Assembly (NCBI RefSeq): GCF_040939455.1
Contig: NC_134136.1
Location: 75,158,001 to 75,222,000 of the forward strand
Direction of reading: 5' to 3'
Source: Microcebus murinus
Taxonomy: Eukaryota > Chordata > Mammalia > Primates > Cheirogaleidae
DNA length: 64,000 nucleotides
Shown: positions 11,801 to 21,870 of the stretch, in pieces
Layout: the number at the start of each line of letters is the position of its first letter
Position numbering within the stretch: the first letter of the stretch is position 1
Translations under genes and position numbers: made by a program
The notes under the pieces: model-generated
The model's input: only the letters and a program-made list of their open reading frames with translations
Databases searched by the model: none
Told to the model about the DNA's origin: nothing

Positions 11801-12713
11801 TATTAGAACTCTAGAGGAAAAAGTTGGAAACACTCTCCTAGACATCGGCCTGGGCAAAGAGTTTATGAAGAAGACCCCAAAGGCAATCACAGCAGCAACA
11901 AAAATAAATAAATGGGACATGATCAAACTACAAAGCTTCTGCACAGCCAAAGAAATAGTCATGAAAGTAAACAGACAACCTACAGAATGGGAGAAAATTT
12001 TTGCATCCTATGCATCCGATAAGGGACTGATAACTAGAATATACTTAGAACTCACGAAAATTAGGAAGAAAAAATCAAATAACCCCATTAAAAAGTGGGC
12101 AAAGGACTTGAACAGAAATTTTTCTAAAGAAGACAGAAGAATGGCCAACAAACATATGAAGAAATGCTCAACATCTCTAATCATCAGGGAAATGCAAATC
12201 AAAACCACAATGAGATATCACTTAACCCCAGTGAGAATGGCCTTTATCAAAAAATCTCCAAACAATAAATGCTGGCGTGGTTGCGGAGAGAGAGGAACAC
12301 TCCTACACTGCTGGTGGGACTGCAAACTAGTTCAACCTCTGTGGAAAGCAATATGGAGATACCTTAAAGCGATACAAGTGAATCTACCATTTGATCCAGC
12401 AATCCCATTGCTGGGCATCTACCCAAATGATCCAGTGACACTCTACAAAAAAGACACCTGCACTCGAATGTTTATAGCAGCACAATTCATAATTGCAAGG
12501 CTGTGGAAACAGCCCAAGTGCCCATCAATCAAAGAATGGATTAATAAAATGTGGTATATGTACACCATGGAGTACTATTCAGCTCTAAGAAACAATGGTG
12601 ATATAGCACACCTTATATTTTCCTGGTTAGAGCTGGAACCCATACTACTAAGTGAAGTATCCCAAGAATGGAAAAACAAGCACCAGATATATTCTCCAGC
12701 AAACTGGTATTAA
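8838..12713 (+). CDS. L1-ORF2: LINE-1 ORF2p, endonuclease and reverse transcriptase (intact)
   Basis: This 1291-residue protein is slightly longer than the 1275 of human L1, mainly through about 15 extra N-terminal residues ([10 protein letters not shown]...). The apurinic-type endonuclease keeps its expected catalytic positions: Asn29, Glu58 (QETHLT), Asp160 and Asn162 (GDFNTP), Asp220 (KIDH) and His245 (SDHSG). The reverse transcriptase has [12 protein letters not shown], the [13 protein letters not shown] motif and FADD at 715-718, with Asp717 and Asp718 as metal ligands. The C-terminal zinc knuckle is Cys1145, Cys1149, His1157, Cys1162. It nicks target DNA at T-rich sites and primes cDNA synthesis from the 3' OH. 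In L1s it is translated at low level after ORF1. Every key residue I checked is present. Confidence 0.97.
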   Translation: MAQDRNHSNNIQPNRMISNLPYLSVLSINVNGLNSPLKRHRLAEWIRKYRPSICCLQETHLTCKDAHRLKIKGWRSIFQANRSQKKAGVAVLISDDLVFKPTKVVKDKEGHYIMVKGTVQQEEITILNIYAPNLGAPRFIKQTLLELSKWINSNSIIAGDFNTPLTARDRSSKQKINKEIMDLNKTLEQLGLTDIYRTFYPKSTEYTFFSSAHGTFSKIDHILGHKENLKKFKKIEIIPCTFSDHSGIKLEINPNRNSHFYTKTWKLNNLLLNDYFVNEEIKTEIKNFYEENDNGETSYQLLWDTAKAVLRGKFISINAYNQKARRSQIDNLMKRLKELEKEEQTNPKPSRRSEINKIKSELNEIENRKAIQEINKTKSWFFEKINKIDTPLAKLTKSRKEKSLISSIRNKKGDITTDLKEIQDTIYEYYKSLYAHKLENVEEMDKFLETHSLPRLNQEEIDSLNRPISTAEIETAIKNLPKKKSPGPDGFTPEFYHTYKEELVPILQKLFHNIEKNGNLPDTFYEANITLIPKPGKDATKKENYRPISLMNIDAKIFNKILANRIQTLIKKIIHHDQVGFIPGMQGWFNIRKSINAIHHINRSKNKDHMILSIDAEKAFDKIQHPFMIRTLKKIGIEGTYLKMIQAIYDRPIANIILNGERLKSFPLRTGTRQGCPLSPLLFNIVLEVLATAIRQENGIKGIQIGAEEIKLSLFADDMILYLENPKDSTKKLLELINEFSKVSGYKINTQKSEAFIYANNNLIENQIKDSIPFTIATKKLKYLGIYLTKDVKDLYRENYETLRKEIAEDVNRWKSIPCSWIGRLNIIKMSILPKLIYRFNAIPIKIPSAFFTDIEKILLRFVWNQRRPRISRAILGNKNKMGGINMPDIKLYYKAVVIKTIWYWHKNRNIDQWNRCENPDIKPSSYSHLIFDKADKNIRWGKESLFNKWCWENWIATCRRLKQDPHLSPLTKTNSRWITDLNLRYETIRTLEEKVGNTLLDIGLGKEFMKKTPKAITAATKINKWDMIKLQSFCTAKEIVMKVNRQPTEWEKIFASYASDKGLITRIYLELTKIRKKKSNNPIKKWAKDLNRNFSKEDRRMANKHMKKCSTSLIIREMQIKTTMRYHLTPVRMAFIKKSPNNKCWRGCGERGTLLHCWWDCKLVQPLWKAIWRYLKAIQVNLPFDPAIPLLGIYPNDPVTLYKKDTCTRMFIAAQFIIARLWKQPKCPSIKEWINKMWYMYTMEYYSALRNNGDIAHLIFSWLELEPILLSEVSQEWKNKHQIYSPANWY

Positions 12714-12717
12714 CTGA

Positions 12718-12747
12718 GTAGCACCTAAGTGGACACATAGGTGCTAC
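12718..12747 (+). other. 3'UTR stem-loop just after the ORF2 stop
   Basis: gtagcacct (12718-12726) pairs perfectly with aggtgctac (12739-12747) around a 12-base loop, starting within 5 bases of the ORF2 stop. The same hairpin is exact in L1-G and has one stem mismatch in L1-E. L1-F and L1-D lack it. Its role is unknown. Confidence 0.7.
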
Positions 12748-12761
12748 AGTAATAGGGTATT

Positions 12762-12790
12762 GGGCAGGTGGGAGGGGGGAGGGGGGCGGG
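12762..12790 (+). other. Polypurine G-rich tract in the L1-A 3'UTR
   Basis: Repeated G3-G6 runs separated by one or two bases could form a G-quadruplex, a feature known from L1 3'UTRs. Equivalent tracts lie at 58013-58047 (L1-G, longer) and 32422-32450 (L1-E, C-rich on this strand). Confidence 0.75.
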
Positions 12791-12922
12791 TATATACATA
12801 CATAGTGAGTGAGATGTGCACCATCTGGGGGATGGTCATGATGGAGACTCAGACTTTTAGGGGGAGGGGGGGAAATGGGCATTTATTGAAACCTTAAAAT
12901 CTGTACCCCCATAATATACCAA

Positions 12923-12956
12923 AATAAAAAAAATAATTTAAAAAAAAAAAAAAAAG
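12923..12956 (+). terminator. L1-A polyadenylation signal and poly-A tail
   Basis: AATAAA at 12923-12928 lies about ten bases before the A-rich tail that ends at the right TSD. It supports an insertion made from a polyadenylated L1 transcript. Confidence 0.85.
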
Positions 12957-13125
12957 AAGTTTTATTGGAACATAGCCACACCCATTCATTTATATATTTG
13001 GACTATGGCTGCTTTCACACTACAACAGCAGAGTTGAGTAGTTCTGACAGAACCCACACAGCCCAGAAAGTGTAAAATATTTCCTATTTGGCCCTTTACA
13101 GAGAAAGTGCCAACTGCTCTAATCC
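12957..13125 (-). mobile_element. Old hAT-type repeat, right part, interrupted by L1-A
   Basis: 'agttttattggaacatagcc', 'ggctgctttcacactacaac', 'gttgagtagttctgacag' and 'ggccctttacagagaaagtg' identify a common mammalian hAT-type MER element. Its left piece (about 6430-6456) is on the other side of L1-A. Related fragments are at 31400-31612 and 59523-59700. The first 12 bases are the right TSD copy. Strand relative to the family consensus is by my recollection. Confidence 0.7.
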
Positions 13126-15080
13126 AAAGGTTTTTAAGTGACATTGTAAACTAATGCTCTACCTATACATAATCATTTTGTAAATTATCAATTAAAAATG
13201 AAGTATTAGAAACAGATCATCACCTACATTCAGTCTTTTTCAAAAAGCCAGTGGCAGTGTGACGGCATCTCTTATAGCTAGTGGTCTTTGAAGCTGAGCA
13301 GGGGGTGCTACAGCAAAAAAGCAGATCCCTAGAAGAGATTTTACTACCACACATTTTTCAAGGCTTCTACTACCAGGTAAATGCAAGAGTCCTTTGACTC
13401 CAAGCATCAGTGCCACCTGCTGTCAACCTTCCCAGGTATACCTTCAGACTAACAACACATCACCTCTCCCCTATTCCTGCTACTTCACTTTAGTTGCAAT
13501 AGTGGCAGTCATCCCAATTTGCTTGATCCCTGGAACCTAAACTGGCAAATTTGAGACTGTAACCTCAGCTGACAACGATAATCATCTGGCCCCAGAAAAA
13601 AGAGCATGAAACAAATGGAGCCATCATTTGTCATAATGACTCTGGCTGTTCAGTCCTAGATGTGCAGAGATGATTTTGAGTACTTGCCAGGGCCTGGATG
13701 TCAAGACTTTGCAATTCCATTAAACAATGTTTTGAACCCAAAAAGATTACACTGTTCACCTCAAGAAAGAGTTTTCCTTAATTAGTATACATTAGAGTTG
13801 GACCTTCCTTTTAAACAGGTGGTATGGAGAAAGTGTCTTATAAATCTAATCTTTCTGACTTGCAACTTCATCAAGGTCCGTAGACAGCAACTTATGATGT
13901 GTGATCTGCTATAGAAGTCACTAAGTGAGAACAATTTTAACAAATTTTATTGTTATAAAGTCACTGACTTTGAACACACAGCTTTGAGTGTTTGGTGTTA
14001 TAACATGAATTATCAATGCTTTCTTCCCCAGTGATAGAGTAGCATATCTTATCACTGCAATCAAACTTTTAGTTTGAGTAATTTCCTGTGATTGTGATGT
14101 GCATAGGGCTATCCTCATGACTCTTAAAGTTCATGCAGTCGACTGTACAAGGAATAATATGGGGGTCTTTATTCCTAAATATGTCACTATAAAAGAAAGT
14201 TAATTGATTGGCAATGGGAATGAGGTGTTTTCTTCCTGGGTGAAGGGATACACATTGATGTTTAAATGCAGCAGAAATTGGAATGTTTTACACTGGCTTA
14301 CATTTTATGAAAGGAATTAGTACACTCAGTTAGATAGATACAGACTGCAATCTGTAGAAAAGCTATTTCTGAAAACATAAGAAAAATAAATTGAACTGCA
14401 AGTAAAGGGAGATATCAGATCCTCAAAGGAGACATCTTTAAAGAATACAATACTCTAAGGTATTTCAATTCCTAAATATCATTTGTAATCTAGACATGGC
14501 AATACTGAGGAAGCAACCAAAGTATATTTTATGATAATTATACAAGCACTAAAGAAGGCTTTATCATATTTATGTTATTATCTTCCTTGAAGGCTAAATT
14601 TTGGTTCAGCTTCTACCAAAATGAGATCAGAACCAGAATAAAATTCAAGAACTCATACATAGTCTAATTACCAATTGAGGTCAATCACCTTCTTCTTTTT
14701 CTTATGTGTACAGAGACAGTGATTAACTAAAGAAGCAGTAGTAATGTGGTTTTCTTGGAAAGGATATATGCTAAGGCATCACACAAATAATTAATGTTTT
14801 AGTCACAATTAAATAACCTTTCTGGGAAAAAAGTCCACAATCCATAAAAAGAAGTGTAGGCACCTATAGTGAAGCCATGTGGAAGTGTTATAGGCATGGT
14901 CATTATTCCTAGCAACCCAGAATGTGAACTCCCTTCCAATATATAAGTAAATCCTACCTTATGAGTCTTGGTGGGAGGCAGAGGCCACTTCTCCCCTAGA
15001 GAAACTGAAAATGCCGAACACTTTCTTTGCCCACTTCCCTTGCTACTGTGGGCATCTGTCCTGAAGGTAAAAATCACCTG
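13126..15080. other. Unannotated intergenic DNA
   Basis: I see no repeat or gene that I can name. The reverse frame at 14799-15077 (92 codons) has no recognisable motif. This is one of the longest apparently single-copy stretches in the window. Confidence 0.5.
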
Positions 15081-15114
15081 ACGTTCTTGTTAATACCTAT
15101 ACAGGCCTATCTCA

Positions 15115-15340
15115 TGGAGATTCTGACTTAGCGATTCTGAGTTTACGCTGTGGAATGTTTGTCTTAATAAGCATTCAGGTGATTCTCATGATCAAAGAAG
15201 TCTGGTAATCAAATATTGGCATAGAATGGACCTGTGGTTCTTTACCTTGCATGTATATTATTACATTCACCTGTGGAGCTTTTAAAACTTAAGATTCCTG
15301 GAACCCACCCTGGACCAACTGAATTAGAATCGTCTCTGGG
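15115..15340 (+). mobile_element. MER20-like hAT fragments
   Basis: Two pieces resemble MER20. The right-half type at 15115-15215 has 'cattcaggtgattctcatga'. The left-half type at about 15233-15340 has 'cctgtggttctttacctt' followed by 'cacctgtggagcttttaaaa' and 'gaattagaatcgtctctgg'. They may be two degraded copies or one rearranged copy. Confidence 0.6.
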
Positions 15341-15347
15341 GTTGATC

Positions 15348-15365
15348 GTGTGTGTGCATGTGAGT

Positions 15366-15402
<37 letters not shown>
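15348..15402. repeat. (TG)n microsatellite
   Basis: A TG dinucleotide run with a few interruptions (GCATG, GAG) near its start and an uninterrupted run towards the end. It is probably length-polymorphic. Confidence 0.95.
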
Positions 15403-15403
<1 letters not shown>

Positions 15404-15774
15404 CTTTACAGGTGATGCCATTGTATAATAAAGCTTTAAAATCCATCATTTAGGCTAAGGCATCACCAAACAGGTGCTGAGATTTAGATGTAGGAGTGAT
15501 GCAAGGAGGGGACCACTGTGTGTACGAGCCAGTGGTATTGTGACACAATCAAGTTTCCGGGGTAGCATGGACAGCAATGTTACTGAAAGCATCCTTCATC
15601 CAGTGGTCCAAACTATAGCATTCAGTAGGTCTGATTTGGAGCATTGCTTGAGGTTGCATAGTCCTGAGACTGATTCTCCAATATTCCTGATGATTCTGTA
15701 AGCTAGCCAATGCTATTAAATTATTTCTCTATATAAAAAGTGGTTTCTGTTGGTTTCAAGTGAAAATGGAAAGT

Positions 15775-15930
15775 ATTACTAACACAGAGTAGTGGGGAGA
15801 AACTCTGACTTTGCAGGAAAGGAACCTGAATTCGAATCTTACGTGACCTCTCTGAGTCTCTCTTATTTGTAAAATGGGAATGCTGCCTAGTTTTAGAAAG
15901 CTATTGTGATGATTAAATAATAACTCAAAG
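15775..15930 (+). mobile_element. MIR SINE, plus strand
   Basis: 'acctgaattcgaatcttacg', 'gacctctctgagtctctctt', 'atttgtaaaatgggaatgc' and 'tgtgatgattaaataat' follow the MIR consensus in order, from the tRNA-related part through the core to the tail. Confidence 0.8.
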
Positions 15931-16189
15931 TTCCATTGGCAGGCTCCAGAATCTCTGAGACGAGATTCAGAGTAACAGTCTGGAAATGGGTTAAGGGACA
16001 TATCTTGAAGCTTTATTTGCATAGCAAACAAAATATGTTGACTTTGATCATATATTTGCATGCAGTAACTTTGAGAGTGGTTTATGGAGATTGGTGCCCA
16101 AAGCCACTCCTGGGAACTGCCACTAGAAAGGGCTTGCCTCAAGCCATTAAACATCATATTCCACTTTCATTCTTTAATATTTAACATGC

Positions 16190-16620
16190 AAATCTAGTCA
16201 AAGAGCTCAATCCTAGGAAAATAGGATTCCGAGCCTGTAGAAAACTATTGTTCATTAGTTATCTAGTCTATTGAATAAATAACTTTGAGCTATAAAATTC
16301 CAGTATATTTAAAGAACATTATTTACATACACCACATATTTTTTCTCTAATATGCTTAACTAATATCCTACTTCCTATTTATAGCCTTCCTTTACGTGAT
16401 TAAGAATCCAATATGTGGCCAATGTCTTCCAATCAGAAGGCTATATTTTGAAATATCATTCAATGTTACCTCACTCAGTAAGGTCTTGCATTAGTTTGCT
16501 GTTGCTATGGAAAAATGGAAATTAAAATTTGAGAATTCTAAATCTGGTATCTGCCAGATGGGTAGGATACAGACAAAATGTATTTCCATTGTGATGACAA
16601 TTTTTTTTTATAACTTGGCT
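16190..16620. other. Unannotated AT-rich DNA
   Basis: No gene is seen. 'gcattagtttgctgttgcta' near 16490 resembles the start of a common mammalian repeat, but too little follows to name it. Confidence 0.4.
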
Positions 16621-16699
16621 CTCCACTTCTCTCCCCCTCACTCCATGTGATCCCCAGCCCCACCCTGTTCTCATAGGAACATATACCACTTCAACCATC

Positions 16700-16864
16700 T
16701 AAGATACTATTATCTACATTTTCCCATATTCACACTTCTATACAAATACATGCCTACATACATATCTCAACTAAAGGCATTTGTTCTTTTGATAATTGAT
16801 TTATAAAGTTATCAAACATATTCTGCATCTTGCCATTATCATTTAACAATATTATGTGGAAATC
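16700..16864 (-). mobile_element. Ancient L1M 3'UTR relic, split by L1-B
   Basis: 'cattatcatttaacaatatt' and 'gtggaaatctctccaaat' resemble inverted L1M 3' sequence. It continues at 25247-25420 on the other side of L1-B ('taatggcttcataatattc', 'tagttgtctggttttcttcc'). This is the target into which L1-B inserted. Confidence 0.55.
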
Positions 16865-16881
16865 TCTCCAAATATTTTTTT
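16865..16881. repeat. Left target-site duplication of L1-B
   Basis: tctccaaatattttttt recurs at 25230-25246. This 17-bp direct repeat delimits the minus-strand L1-B insertion. Confidence 0.85.
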
Positions 16882-19800
16882 CTTTTTAATATTTTTTATT
16901 TCAAAATATTAGGGGGTATAAGTGTTCTTGTTGAATGAATGAATTGCATAATGCTGAAGTCAGGGCTTTTAGTGTGCCCATCACCAAAATAGTTTACATT
17001 GTACCTGATAGGTAAGTTTTTATACCTCACCCTTCTCCCACCCTCCCCCATTCTTAGTTTCCAGTGTCCTTTATACCAACTTATAACCATATGTACCCAT
17101 CATTTAGCTCCCACTTATTAGTGAGAACATGTGGTGTTTGTTTTTCCATTCCTGAGATACTTCACAAGGACCATGGTCTCCAGTTCCATTCAAGTTGGTG
17201 CAAATGACATTATTTCATTCTTTTTAATGGCTGAGTAGTACTCCATGGTATACATATGCCAATTTTCTTTATCTACTCATCAATTGATGGGTACTTATGT
17301 TGATCTCACATCTTTGTAATTGTGATAAACATTTTAGTACAGGTGTGTTTTTGATATAATGACCTCTTTTCCTTTGGATAGATCCCCAGTAGTAGGATTG
17401 CTGGATTGAATGGTAGGTCTACTTTTAGTTTTTGAGGAATCTCCACATTGTTTTTCATAGAGATTGTACTAATTTACAGTCCCACCAACAGTGTATAAGC
17501 ATACCTTTTCCACCACATCCATGCCAACTTCTATTGTTTTTAGATTTTTTTCATAATGGCCATTCTGATAGTGGTAATGGGGTATCTCATTGTGGTTTTA
17601 ATTTGCATTTCTCTGATGATTAGTGATGTTGAACGTTTTTTCATATGGTTTTGGCCATTTGTCTATCTTCTTTTGAAAAAACTCAGTTCATGTATTTTGC
17701 CCACTTTTTGATGAGGTGTTTGTCTTCCTGATTTGTTTAAGTTCTTTGTAGATTCTGGATATTAGCCCCTTATCAGATGTATAGTTTGCAAATATTTTCC
17801 CCTATTCTATAAGTTGTCTATTCTATTATTTCACTTGCTGTGCAGAAACTTTTTAATTAAGTCTGATTTTTATTTATTTTTGTTGTTGCTGTATTTGTCT
17901 TTGGGGTCTAAGATATAAATTCTTTGCCTAGGCTAATGTCTAGAAGAGTTGGTTTTTTTCTTATGTTTTTTTTCCAGAACTTTTATGGTCTCATGTCTTA
18001 TATTTAGGTCATCTTGAGTTATTTTTTTCTATATGGTGAGAGACAGGGATCCTGTGTCATTCTTCTGCATGTGGCTACCCAATTTTCCAAGCACTATTTA
18101 TTGAATAGGGTGTCCTTTCCCCTGTGTATGATTTTGCCTGCTTTGTCAAAAATTAGTTGGTTGTACTTGCATGGTTTTATTTCTAGGTTCTCTATTCTAT
18201 TACATTAGTCCATGTCTCTACCTTTATACCTATATAATGCTGTCTTAATTACTATAGCCTTGTAGTATAATTTAAATTCAGGTAATGTGATACTTCCAGA
18301 TTTGTACTTTGTGCTTATCATTGTTTTGGTTATTTGGGCTCTTTGTTTGGTTCCATATGAAGTTTAGGATTATTTTTTTCTAGATGTCTGAAAAATGATG
18401 TTGGTATTTTGATAGGAATCTCTTTGAATCTGTAAATCACTTTGGGCAGTATGGACATTTTAACAATGTTGATTCTTCCAATTCATGAGCATGGAATGTT
18501 TTTCCATTTATTTTTGTCGTCTGAGATTTCCTTCATCAGTATTTTATAGTTTTCCTTGTAGAGATACTTCACCTCCCTGATTAAATATATTCCTAGGTAT
18601 TTTATTTTCTTTGCAGCTATTGTAAATGGTATTGAAGTCTTTTTTTAAAAAAATAGAAGGTGAGTTTTTTGGTTTTTTTTTTTTGGCATTGAAGTCTTGA
18701 TCTGACTCTTAGCTTGACTTTTATTAGTATCTAGAAATATTACTGATTTGTGTACATTGATTTTGTAACCTGACACTTTGCTTATTTATTTATCAATTCT
18801 GCTAGTCTTTTGGTGGAGTCTTTAGGATTTTCTAGATACAAGATCATATCATCAGCAAATAGGGATAATTTGACTTCCTCTTTCCTGATTTGGATGCACT
18901 TTATTTCTTTCTCTTGCTGATTGCTCTAGCTAAAACTTCCAATATAATGTTGAATAGAAGTAGTGACAGTAGGCACCCTGTCTTCTTCTAGTTCTTATGG
19001 GGCATGCTTTTAATTTTTCCCCATTCAGTATGACGTTGGCTGTGGGTTTGTTATACATAGCTTTTATTATTTTGAGGTATGTTCTCTTTGTGCCTAGTTT
19101 ATTGAAGGTTTTTATCATGAAGAGGTGTTGGACTTTATTGAATGTTTTTCCTGCATCTATTGGGATGATCATATGGTCTTCTTTTTTACTTCTGTTTATG
19201 TGGTGAGTCATGTTCATTGATTTGCATATGTTGAACCATTCTTGCCTCCCTGGGATGAAACTCACTTGATCATGGTGGATTATCTTTTTGGTGTGCTGTA
19301 GAATAAAATTTGCTATTATTTTGATGAGGGCTTTTGTATCAATATTTGCAAGGGATATTAGTATGTAGTTTTCTTTTCTTGTTGTGTCCTTTCCTGGCTT
19401 TAGTAGCAAAGTGATACTGGTTTCATAGAATGAGTGAGTGAGGGAGACTTCCCTCTTTCTCAATGTTATGGAACAGTTTCAATAGAATGGGTGCCATTTC
19501 TTCTTTGTAGGTCTGGTAGGATTCAGCTGTGAAGTTTCCTACTCTGAGGTTTTTTTTGTTTTTTTTTTTTTTTTTTTTTTTTGGTTGGGATATTTTTTAT
19601 TATTGTTTCAATCTTGCTACTCATTACTGATCTGTTCAGGATTTCTATTTCTTCCTGATTCAGGTTTGGGAGGTTGCACGTTTCCAAGAATTCATCCATT
19701 TCTCCTAGGTTTTCTAGTTTGTGTGCATATAGGTTTTCCTAACATTCAGGGAGGATATTTTGTATTTCTGCCATATCAGTTGTAATGTCTCCTTTTTAAT

Positions 19801-20879
19801 TTCTGATTGAGTTTATTTTAGTCCTTTTTCTTCTCTTTATGATTAATCTAGCTAGTGGTCTATCAATTTTGTTTATCTTTTCGAAGAACCAACTTTGTGT
19901 TTCATCGATCTTTTTTTGTTGTTTTCCATTTTGTTTAGTTTTGCTCTGAGATTTGTTATTTCTTTACTTCTGCTAATTTTGGCTTTGGTTTATTCTTTTT
20001 CTAGTTCTTTGAGGTGTAACATTAGTTTGTTAATTTATAATCTTTCTGTCTTTTTGATGTAAGCTTTTAAGGCTCTGAATTTTCCCCTTAGTACTGCTTT
20101 TTATGTATCCCATAGATTTTGCAAGCTCATGTCTCCTTTTATGTTCAATTCAATTTTTTTATTCCTGTCTTGATTTCATCAATATCCAAGGATTGTGCAG
20201 CAGCAGGTTGTTTTATTTCCAAGTATTTGCTTAGTTTTGAGTGTTCCTGTTGGAATTGATTTCTGGTTTCATTCTACTGTGGTCCGAAAAGATAAATTAT
20301 ATGATTTCAAATTTTCTAAATTTGCTGAGACTTTTTTGTGGCCTAACATATGATCTATGTTGGGAAATGTCCCAAGTGATGATGAAAATAATGCATGTTC
20401 TACAGTTTTGGGGTAGAATGTTCTGTAAGTGTCTGTCAAGTCCATTTGTTCTAGAGTCTCATTTAAGTCTAGTGTTTCTTTGTTGATCTTCTGCCTCGGT
20501 GATCTGTCTAGTTCTGTCAAGTGAAGTGTTGAAGTCCCTGACTATTATGACTTTGCTGTTTATTTCTTTCCTTGCATCTAGTAGAATTAGCTTTATGAAT
20601 CTGGGAGCTCCCATATTACGAGCATATATGTTTAGGATTATTGCATCTTCTTGTGGAATTGGTTCCTTGAACATTATATAAGGGGCATCATTCTCTTTTC
20701 TTTTACCATTGTTGATTTATACTCTATTTTATCAGATATGAGAATAGCTACTCATGCTTGTTTTTGGTTTCCATTTGCACAGGATATTTTTTCCACCCCT
20801 TTACCCTGAGTCTCTGAGATTCTTTCTGAGTTAAATGGGTTTATTGGAGACAGCATACATTGGGTTGTGTTTTCTATTT

Positions 20880-21870
20880 TTTTCTAACATTTTAATTTAA
20901 AATGATTTCATCAGTTATTTGTAAATTATAGTATTTTTATAAATTATGGAATTATTATATATTATAACATATATTATCACATATATTATCACAATATATG
21001 TGATATATTATCACATATATTATCATATTGTATTATCACATAATTATCACAATTATCACATATTATCACATTCCTAATGAGATAATTAGGAATTATCATA
21101 TATTATCACATTATCATATATTATCACATTATCACATAAGTGGTCATTTCATGTTTTAAGATCTTGATAATATTCTGAATTCTACTCCAAATACCAAAAC
21201 TGTTAATGGTAAAGCTAAAAGCAGTGATAGTAGAGCTGAATTTGAAGAACAAGAGGCCCAAAAGGAAGTGAAAGGAGCAGAGCAAAATGATAATGGTAAT
21301 TTTGGGATAATGGGTTAATAATTTTACATTAAATAATATGAAGACATTTGGGCTGATTTGGTATTGTATTAGATTAACACAGGTGCTGGGATGTGGGCTA
21401 TTGACCCTATATTCAGGTTTGTTGTGGACTAAAAGGCTCTACTACAGAATATAGGGACAGCCAGCCTCAAGCATAAATGGAATGGATGTTAATTGAAGGT
21501 TTTAAGCTATTGTTTCCAATATAAATAGACATATGTTACCAAGGATAGGAGACAAAGTAAATTCTCAATATCTTATCAAAAATAGAAGGAAATCCAGAGA
21601 ACAGGATACAAGTGTATGTTTTGATGAAGAAGGAACATTGGAATCATGAGGTATAGTGCATTAGGGATCTTACTAGTAAGAGTGCCAGTGATTCATGAGA
21701 AGACTATTTTAGAAAGGAAAGACAGACACAAACAAACCACACAGCTTAGTTTTTCCTTCCCCTTTCAGTAAGGTATTATGGAAAACACCTTCTTTAAGGA
21801 TTTTGGGTTGATTTTTCATCCATTAAGCTAATATACATCTTTTAAGGGGGGGACAATAATACTATTTACA
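20880..21870. other. About 1-kb unidentified insertion within L1-B ORF2
   Basis: L1 homology stops near 20880, in the endonuclease part of ORF2, and resumes near 21870 ('tttacattcagtgttagtat'). The inserted DNA has an AT-rich TATCACATAT repeat at its left and then non-repetitive sequence. A 52-codon open stretch at 21161-21319 (plus) reads with Glu/Lys/Asn-rich composition (AEFEEQEAQKEVKGAEQNDN) and ends in TAA. I do not recognise the source. No clear target duplication is visible. Confidence 0.6.
20935..21142. repeat. TATCACATAT-type AT-rich tandem repeat
   Basis: Many irregular copies of 'atattatcaca' occur, including inverted versions (tgtgatatatta), so the tract is partly palindromic and likely unstable. 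It forms the left part of the insertion in L1-B. Confidence 0.85.

Larger units (their letters stand above)
6457..12956 (+). mobile_element. L1-A: full-length, apparently intact LINE-1 retrotransposon
   Basis: This is a 6.5-kb autonomous non-LTR retrotransposon with every expected part in order. The 5'UTR (6457-7791) has a YY1-like site at its start. ORF1 (7792-8796) is followed by a 41-base gap, then ORF2 (8838-12713), a G-rich 3'UTR, AATAAA and a poly-A tail. Both frames are open. Exact 12-bp duplications flank the element. It sits inside an older hAT-type repeat whose 'ataaagttttattgg' half lies on the left and whose 'aacatagccacaccc' half lies on the right. Intact frames and an undecayed TSD point to a very recent insertion and possible competence. 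Activity itself cannot be read from sequence. Confidence 0.96.

Noticed and set aside
8838..12713. A long pol-like frame as evidence of a retrovirus
   Set aside because: There are no LTRs, gag-protease layout, integrase or envelope. The N-terminal AP-type endonuclease, poly-A tail and TSD identify a LINE-1.
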